9,176 nucleotides of DNA from the NCBI GenBank assembly GCA_025362165.1, contig JANYHY010000192.1, forward strand, positions 1-9,176. Direction: 5' to 3'. The notes below the pieces were generated by a model, which had not been told where the DNA came from, did no database searches, and saw only the letters and a program-made list of their open reading frames with translations. Origin of the DNA: Myxococcales bacterium (GTDB lineage: Bacteria > Myxococcota_A > Polyangia > Polyangiales > Polyangiaceae). Position numbers and translations under genes: made by a program. This document shows, piece after piece, positions 6,398 through 9,176 of this stretch; position 1 is the stretch's first letter; each line of letters starts with the position of its first letter.

Positions 6398-6625
6398 GTG
6401 GTCCATGTTGAGATGCGATTGCTCGTGCTTCTTTTTCTCGTCGCGTGCAGCAGCGCACCGGAGGCAACGGCGCCGCTCTACGCGCCGACCTCGTCGCCTG
6501 TGACTTCGGCGGAGCCCATTAGGGGTTTGCCTCCTCGAATGGCAGGGGGTTGCCAGAGTCTGCCTACGTGGGGACTGAGCGGGCAGCGTGCGCGCAAGAT
6601 CGAGTATTGGCATCCGTCGCGCTGA
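6398..6625 (+). CDS. small putative lipoprotein
   Basis: A 75-residue ORF, GTG start, preceded by a well-placed GGAGG. The N-terminus is a textbook lipoprotein signal: a short polar part with Arg7, the hydrophobic core LLVLLFLVA, and the lipobox L-V-A-C with the acylated Cys at residue 17, followed by Ser-Ser. The rest is short, rich in Pro/Ser/Thr/Ala, and contains one more Cys (G-G-C-Q) with a basic end. No domain is recognised. It lies between tRNA-Cys and the glutaredoxin-like gene. The same frame stays open for 27 codons after the TGA at 6623-6625, so the protein could be a truncated form of a longer one. The signal peptide and ribosome site support a real gene; the small size and lack of homology knowledge keep confidence moderate. 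Confidence 0.5.
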   Translation: MVHVEMRLLVLLFLVACSSAPEATAPLYAPTSSPVTSAEPIRGLPPRMAGGCQSLPTWGLSGQRARKIEYWHPSR

Positions 6626-6676
6626 GAGCACATGGTCCATGAGACCGCGCGAAACACGATAAAGCCGATTGGCCAT

Positions 6677-6702
6677 TTGTCGTCGCCTTTGGCGAACGAC
6701 AA
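6677..6702 (+). other. stable stem-loop inside a wider stem
   Basis: TTGTCG (6677-6682) pairs with CGACAA (6697-6702), and CGCC (6684-6687) pairs with GGCG (6691-6694) around TTT, with a T/AA internal loop. A further outer stem AAAGCC (6661-6666) with GGCTTT (6717-6722) would enclose it together with a GCC-GATT-GGC hairpin (6664-6673) if rearranged. This resembles the tRNA-like elements nearby but gives no convincing cloverleaf. No T-tract follows, so it is not a standard terminator. The rest of 6626-6874 holds only small palindromes, for example GCTGCGCGCAGC near 6793-6804, and no gene I can support. Confidence 0.45.
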
Positions 6703-6874
6703 CCGCTGAGGGGATTGGCTTTGCCAGCACTAGGAGGGCACGGCGTTCCGATCGGCGCGCGTGACGCATGGGAGGGCGCGACCTCATTCGGGCTGCGCGC
6801 AGCATGCAGGCCTCGCGTTCGACCTCGGTCATTAGCCCGCTACCTAAGAGACATGTGTGGCATCAGAGGGTGAA

Positions 6875-7282
6875 ATGAGCCGCCCCATCCTCGACGAGTC
6901 GAAGCTTCACCCCGCCATCCGAGAAAAAGTCGGCAGCTACCAAGCAGACATTTTGCGCGAGGTTCAGACCGCCATCCGCGACAATGATGTCGTCGTCGTA
7001 GGCATGAGGATCAACCCAGCCCCGAAGCGCGCGATCAAGGCGCTGAAGGCCGCGGGCGTGAAACATGTGTATCTCGAATACGGCAGCTACTTCAGCATGT
7101 GGCGCCCCCGGCTCGCGCTCAAGATGTGGACGGGCTGGCCGACGTTTCCGATGGTGTTCGTCAAAGGCGCTCTCATTGGTGGCGCGGACGACACCGAGAA
7201 ACTCATCAACAGCGGCGAGCTCACCAAGTTGGTAGACGCCAAACCGAAGAGCAAGTCCGAGTCGAAGTCCGAGACGAACTAG
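6875..7282 (+). CDS. cysteine-free glutaredoxin-fold protein
   Basis: A 135-residue protein that follows the monothiol glutaredoxin (GrxD/Grx4) pattern but has no cysteine at all. The ATG at 6875 is preferred because GAGGG lies 4 nt upstream; a GTG at 6857 would add six residues. The first beta strand D-V-V-V-V-G-M-R (about 38-45) is followed by NPAPKRAIKALKAAGV. In true monothiol glutaredoxins the CGFS active site sits at that position, so the redox cysteine has been replaced by a Pro/Ala segment. The cis-proline motif W-P-T-F-P, the strand M-V-F-V-K-G, and the G-G-A-D-D plus S-G-E-L helix signature are retained. The tail is a Lys/Ser/Glu repeat. Without the cysteine it cannot do thiol chemistry or bind a [2Fe-2S] cluster in the usual way. 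It may be a binding or scaffold protein. It sits between tRNA genes. Confidence 0.8.
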   Translation: MSRPILDESKLHPAIREKVGSYQADILREVQTAIRDNDVVVVGMRINPAPKRAIKALKAAGVKHVYLEYGSYFSMWRPRLALKMWTGWPTFPMVFVKGALIGGADDTEKLINSGELTKLVDAKPKSKSESKSETN

Positions 7283-7333
7283 CCCCGACCTCTTCCCCCC
7301 CGCACCTCTCTCGACCCGCACCTTTGCGTGACC

Positions 7334-7361
7334 CTGACCGCTCCCGCGTGAGCCCGGTCAG
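7334..7361 (+). repeat. hairpin with TGACCGCTC arm (copy 1)
   Basis: CTGACCG (7334-7340) pairs with CGGTCAG (7355-7361), and CTC (7341-7343) with GAG (7350-7352), leaving the loop CCGCGT and a CC bulge. It lies about 50 nt after the glutaredoxin-like stop and may end that transcript, although no T-run follows. The same TGACCGCTC...GAG...CGGTCA framework recurs at 7424-7470. Confidence 0.5.
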
Positions 7362-7423
7362 ATCGGTTAGGCAGAGGGGCGCGTGCGCGTAAGAGGGTTT
7401 CTGGGCATAGGGGAGAAGGTCGA

Positions 7424-7470
7424 GTGACCGCTCGGCGGCGTCAGCCTTTGTGTTGAGCGACGTCGGTCAT
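7424..7470 (+). repeat. hairpin with TGACCGCTC arm (copy 2), mini-tRNA-like
   Basis: GTGACCG (7424-7430) pairs with CGGTCAT (7464-7470) with one G-T pair, and encloses TCAGC-CTTTGT-GTTGA (7441-7456), a 5-bp stem with a 6-nt loop. CTC (7431-7433) and GAG (7455-7457) offer an alternative inner pairing, as in copy 1. The 47-nt unit looks like an acceptor stem plus an anticodon arm without D- and T-arms, but this may be coincidence. It ends 13 nt before tRNA-Arg, so it could also be part of that transcript's leader. The remainder of 7283-7483 holds no gene I can support. Confidence 0.4.
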
Positions 7471-7483
7471 CCCAAGGCGCTTT

Positions 7484-7554
7484 CTCTCCGTCCCGACGGA
7501 ATCGGGCACGGGTCTACGAAGCCTGTTGTCCAGGTTCGACTCCTGGCGGAGAGG
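7484..7554 (+). tRNA. tRNA-Arg(ACG), short D-loop
   Basis: Acceptor CTCTCCG (7484-7490) pairs perfectly with CGGAGAG (7547-7553); G73 follows and CCA is not encoded. The D-arm is CCCGA-CGGAA-TCGGG (7492-7506), with a 5-nt loop that keeps GG. Anticodon stem CGGGT/GCCTG contains two wobble pairs; the loop CTACGAA has ACG at 7516-7518, which would be read as inosine after TadA editing and decode CGU, CGC and CGA. The variable loop is TTGT. T-arm CCAGG-TTCGACT-CCTGG (7530-7546) is canonical. Two bases (CA) link the D- and anticodon arms instead of one. Apart from the compressed D-arm it looks fully functional. Confidence 0.85.
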
Positions 7555-7560
7555 CCCTGT

Positions 7561-7580
7561 GAGGTCGTGCGCACGGCCTC
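7561..7580 (+). other. near-perfect palindrome between two tRNAs
   Basis: GAGGTCGTG and CACGGCCTC pair over the whole 20-nt unit around a central CG, with one T-G wobble. In RNA it would form a tight hairpin between tRNA-Arg and the next tRNA. It may be a processing signal or an attenuating hairpin. Confidence 0.5.
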
Positions 7581-7582
7581 AT

Positions 7583-7659
7583 TCCGACGTAGCCCAACGT
7601 GGTAGGAGGCAGCGGATTTCCAAATCCGCACAGCGGTGGTTCGAATCCACTCGTCGGTA
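7583..7659 (+). tRNA. tRNA with 8-nt anticodon loop (CCA or TCC)
   Basis: Acceptor TCCGACG (7583-7589) pairs with CGTCGGT (7652-7658) except for a terminal T-T mismatch; A73 follows and CCA is not encoded. T8-A9, a D-arm with GCC/GGC and a normal long D-loop containing GTGGTAGG, and T-arm GGTGG-TTCGAAT-CCACT are close to canonical. Anticodon stem GCGGA (7612-7616) pairs with TCCGC (7625-7629) around eight bases, TTTCCAAA. Depending on which T is position 33, the anticodon reads CCA (Trp) or TCC (Gly), or the four-base TCCA. Alternatively an extra T-A pair closes a 6-nt loop. A73 does not fit a normal Trp (G73) or Gly (U73) tRNA, so the identity is left open. Eight-base anticodon loops are known from +1 frameshift suppressor tRNAs. 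Confidence 0.75.
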
Positions 7660-7666
7660 CTACATT

Positions 7667-7695
7667 ATGACAATACCAAGTACATAACCGATTAT
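7667..7695 (+). promoter_or_regulatory. probable sigma70 promoter for the HNH gene
   Basis: ATGACA (7667-7672, 5 of 6 to TTGACA) and GATTAT (7690-7695, 4 of 6 to TATAAT) are separated by exactly 17 bp, in an AT-rich patch unlike its GC-rich surroundings. A transcript starting near 7702 would have a leader of about 10 nt before the ATG at 7713. Confidence 0.4.
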
Positions 7696-7712
7696 CGAGG
7701 CTCGCTTTCATC

Positions 7713-8216
7713 ATGCGTACGTTGATGCTCACTCCCTGGATGTCACCCCACGAGGTCATTTCGTGGCAGCGCGCGATCGTGCTGTCCATCCTCGGCAAGG
7801 TGGAGGTCGTGGCGGAGTACGACGAGATCGTGCGCTCGCCTTCGATCGAGCTCCGTACGCCAGCAGTCGTGCGCATCACGCGCGGGCTGTTGCCGAAGAA
7901 GCGCCCCATACGGTTCTCACGCAACAACGTGTACTCGCGTGACGGTTTTCGTTGTCAGTACTGCGGCGAGCAGAAGCTCAAGGCGGAGTTGAACTACGAC
8001 CACGTCATGCCGCGCGTCCGCGGCGGAAAGACCGACTGGGACAACATCGTCACGTGTTGCTACGCGTGCAACGACAAGAAGGGCGGTCGCACGCCGGAGC
8101 AAGCGAAGATGCGCTTGCTCAAGAAGCCGAGCAAGCCCACCTGGCTGCCCGCCTTCGCGGCGCTCGACGTCGACAGGGACAAAGTCCCGGAGCCCTGGTT
8201 GGCGTTCTGCATGTGA
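7713..8216 (+). CDS. HNH endonuclease family protein
   Basis: A 167-residue protein. The N-terminal half (1-70) is a short alpha/beta region seen in a widespread group of small HNH proteins. The nuclease domain follows: S-R-D-G-F-R-C81-Q-Y-C84 supplies the first zinc knuckle, Y-D96-H97 the catalytic His, N111 the central Asn, and C116-Y-A-C119-N120 the second knuckle and third catalytic position. It is therefore of the HNN type with a CxxC-CxxC zinc site, close to the McrA-like HNH group. Such domains cut DNA, often as nicks; the target here is unknown. The C-terminus (P-T-W-L-P-A-F) is typical of the group. The ATG at 7713 has a weak ribosome site but a plausible promoter about 20 bp upstream. 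It stands alone between tRNA genes on the same strand, so mobility or tRNA-linked insertion is possible, though no repeats mark its ends. Confidence 0.9.
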   Translation: MRTLMLTPWMSPHEVISWQRAIVLSILGKVEVVAEYDEIVRSPSIELRTPAVVRITRGLLPKKRPIRFSRNNVYSRDGFRCQYCGEQKLKAELNYDHVMPRVRGGKTDWDNIVTCCYACNDKKGGRTPEQAKMRLLKKPSKPTWLPAFAALDVDRDKVPEPWLAFCM

Positions 8217-8267
8217 CTCCAAGACCTCCTCACTAGTGGTCAATCGCTAGTGGGGAGTTCCTGGAGT
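8216..8267 (+). other. long imperfect hairpin after the HNH gene
   Basis: Arms 8216-8236 and 8247-8267 pair over 21 positions with two mismatches and one T-G wobble, around the loop TGGTCAATCG. The inner 11 bp run from CTCCTCACTAG to CTAGTGGGGAG. It begins on the last base of the HNH stop codon and ends one base before tRNA-Ser. It could separate the two transcripts, but no T-tract follows. An alternative is a structured leader or processing site for the tRNA. Confidence 0.6.
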
Positions 8268-8268
8268 T

Positions 8269-8353
8269 GGAGGGAAAACTGATCGAGCGATCAGGCCTGT
8301 TTCGAAAACAGTGCGCGCCACAACGGCGTGGGGTGCGAGTCCTCTTCCCTCCG
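8269..8353 (+). tRNA. class II tRNA-Ser(CGA) with 8/4 layout and Sec-like D-arm
   Basis: An acceptor of eight pairs, GGAGGGAA (8269-8276) with TTCCCTCC (8345-8352), is followed by G73, the Ser discriminator. The D-arm is CTGATC-GAGC-GATCAG (8279-8294): six pairs and four loop bases, as in bacterial tRNA-Sec. Anticodon loop TTCGAAA (8301-8307) carries CGA (8303-8305) on a stem with CTGT/ACAG pairing and a C-T mismatch at its base. The long variable arm is GCGCC-ACAAC-GGCGT (8315-8329). The T-stem has four pairs, GGGG/CCTC, and the loop is TGCGAGT. Eight plus four pairs equals the normal 12-bp coaxial stack. This matches the 8/4 allo-tRNA class described in metagenomes, whose members are usually charged by SerRS. 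CCA is not encoded. It would decode UCG if charged with serine. Confidence 0.82.
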
Positions 8354-8379
8354 CTTGCGGAGCGTGAAGGGTTGCGTTG

Positions 8380-8451
8380 CCGCCGTGATGCTCGGGTTGA
8401 GCTGTGAGCTCTTATAAGGCTTGCGGTCGGGTTCGAATCCCGAACGGCGGA
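8380..8451 (+). tRNA. tRNA-Ile(TAT), short D-loop
   Basis: Acceptor CCGCCGT (8380-8386) pairs perfectly with ACGGCGG (8444-8450); A73 fits Ile, and CCA is not encoded. The D-arm is GCTC-GGGTT-GAGC (8390-8402), with a 5-nt loop that keeps GG. Anticodon stem GAGCT/GGCTT has two G-T pairs; the loop CTTATAA has TAT at 8413-8415 and would read AUA. The variable loop is GCGG. T-arm TCGGG-TTCGAAT-CCCGA (8427-8443) is canonical. Three bases (TGT) join the D- and anticodon arms, one to two more than normal. Most bacteria read AUA with a CAT anticodon converted to lysidine by TilS, so a genuine UAU tRNA is uncommon. Its 3' end abuts the stop codon of the convergent membrane-protein gene. Confidence 0.87.
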
Positions 8452-9176
8452 CTAGGGATTAGAGACTCGGCGGTAGAGGCGGTGGGGGACTGCGTACAGC
8501 AGTGGGATGCGACCTAGCTCGGGGGTGTCTAGGTCTCGGTCGAATTCATAGTGGGTTGAGACTCCGACTTGCTCGAGGAGCGTGTCGCCGTCGATGAGCA
8601 ATATCCAATCGGGTTTTGTGCGCTCGATCCATTCGCCATACTGGCTTGGCGTGCCGATGCCCGCGCGCGTGGCGTCGTAATAGGCGAGCCATGGGGCCTG
8701 CTCGTCTGCGTGTCCGTTGCGCAGCGCCAACATGGGCGACAAGGGGCAGAGCACCGAGCCGCGCAGCTCTCGGACCGAGGACGAGAGCGCTTGGCCTCGC
8801 GCGACATCCTGACGCGTTGGGCGCAGTCCCTCACCGTTCATCCACAGTGACGCTAGCGCTGCGGCACATACCCCATGGACCGCGGAGAGCGCGAGCGCGC
8901 GTCGTGGACGAGCCAGGTCCACGACGAGCATCAGCGCGACAGTGCCCGCTGGGGCGAAGAGCGGGATGAAGTTGTTGATCCATCCGCCCTCTTTCACGAA
9001 CGGCAGCGCGGCCGCAGGGATCGCGCCGCAGAGGAGCGCGAGCCAAGTCGCCGTACGATCGCTCAACACGCTTCGCGCGCGCGCGATGACGGCGAGCGGA
9101 AGAGTCGCGAGGAGCCACGGGATGCGCGGCCCAAACCAGATCGCCGCGTCGAGCCCGCGCTGCCACTCGAGCGTGT
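8452..9176 (-). CDS. GT-C-like polytopic membrane protein, C-terminal part
   Basis: The open frame runs through the window edge, so only the last 240 residues are seen and the N-terminus lies beyond 9176. A GTG at 9069 is in frame, but the codons before it (W-F-G-P-R-I-P-W-L-L-A) are clearly coding and hydrophobic, so it is not the start. Four hydrophobic segments can be drawn: one before position 9069, then around A-L-L-C-G-A-I-P-A, N-F-I-P-L-F-A-P-A-G, and V-C-A-A-A-L-A-S-L. A soluble tail with D-W-I-L-L-I-D-G-D follows. The phrase K-E-G-G-W-I-N-N-F-I-P-L resembles the conserved Gly/Asn loop of PMT/ArnT-type glycosyltransferases, which move sugars from polyprenyl-phosphate donors across the membrane. 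The active-site loop near the N-terminus is not in view, so the enzyme class is tentative. Its stop TAG lies directly beside the tRNA-Ile 3' end. Confidence 0.75.
   Translation of the reverse strand, partial: TLEWQRGLDAAIWFGPRIPWLLATLPLAVIARARSVLSDRTATWLALLCGAIPAAALPFVKEGGWINNFIPLFAPAGTVALMLVVDLARPRRALALSAVHGVCAAALASLWMNGEGLRPTRQDVARGQALSSSVRELRGSVLCPLSPMLALRNGHADEQAPWLAYYDATRAGIGTPSQYGEWIERTKPDWILLIDGDTLLEQVGVSTHYEFDRDLDTPELGRIPLLYAVPHRLYRRVSNP

Noticed and set aside
6623..6625. In-frame TGA of the lipoprotein ORF as a selenocysteine codon, with the hairpin at 6677-6702 as SECIS.
   Set aside because: The hairpin lies too far downstream for a bacterial SECIS, and no known selenoprotein motif surrounds the TGA. 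A truncated reading frame is simpler.
6287..6832. Minus-strand ORF of 181 codons.
   Set aside because: Part of it is the translated complement of tRNA-Cys, giving the typical 'R-E-S-N-P-P' phrase, and the rest is Arg-rich. It is a shadow of the RNA gene and the lipoprotein ORF.
7514..7927. Minus-strand ORF of 137 codons.
   Set aside because: It contains 'S-G-F-E-P-P' and 'G-V-E-P-G' phrases that come from reading tRNA T-arms backwards, and it overlaps the HNH gene.
5974..8451. The RNA genes as simple decayed tRNA pseudogenes or a CRISPR-like repeat array.
   Set aside because: Acceptor and T-stems are almost all perfectly paired, and the identity bases (G73 Asp, U73 Cys, G73 Ser, A73 Ile) match the anticodons, which decay would have broken. 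The units differ in sequence, so they are not CRISPR repeats.

Overview
The window is GC-rich DNA from a bacterium, most likely a member of the Myxococcota (Polyangia-like). That placement is an inference from high GC, GTG starts, an rtcB gene, a VAT1-like reductase and an OmpP1/FadL-like barrel protein; no single marker proves it.

Left third (1-2397, + strand): a strong inverted repeat (31-130) precedes a tightly spaced pair of envelope genes. These are a zinc-ribbon protein with two membrane segments and a putative winged-helix tail (216-893), then a secreted outer-membrane beta-barrel protein (907-2397). Centre (2411-5878, - strand): a compact operon read from right to left. It holds rtcB (RNA 3'-phosphate ligase), a 342-residue protein of unknown function, and a VAT1-like NADPH:quinone reductase whose GTG start overlaps the preceding stop (GTGA).

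Right part (5974-8451, + strand, divergent from rtcB): a dispersed array of tRNA genes and tRNA-like structured RNAs, interleaved with three small protein genes. I can fold tRNA-Asp(GTC), tRNA-Cys(GCA), tRNA-Arg(ACG), a tRNA with an 8-nt anticodon loop (CCA or TCC), a class II tRNA-Ser(CGA) with an 8/4 acceptor/T-stem layout, and tRNA-Ile(TAT). Two more cloverleaf-like elements have no usable anticodon loop: one has a long hairpin in the anticodon arm (6047-6140), the other is a four-way junction with three tetraloop hairpins (6162-6249). The five clearest tRNAs have D-loops of only 4-5 nt. Those lacking the D-loop GG also have altered T-loops (TGCGAGT in Asp and Ser, TTTGACT in Cys), so the D-loop/T-loop elbow appears to have been re-engineered in a correlated way. 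Interleaved proteins are a tiny lipoprotein, a cysteine-free glutaredoxin-fold protein and an HNH nuclease. The window ends in the C-terminal part of a polytopic GT-C-like membrane protein on the - strand (8452 to beyond 9176).

The main interest is the pairing of an RNA-repair ligase with a divergent array of non-standard tRNAs and tRNA mimics. Possible roles are a reserve tRNA set that resists anticodon nucleases, decoys or ligands for RNA repair (compare the Y RNAs of rsr-yrl-rtcBA operons), or tRNAs that need RtcB for maturation. These roles are hypotheses; the sequence shows the structures and their linkage, not the function.
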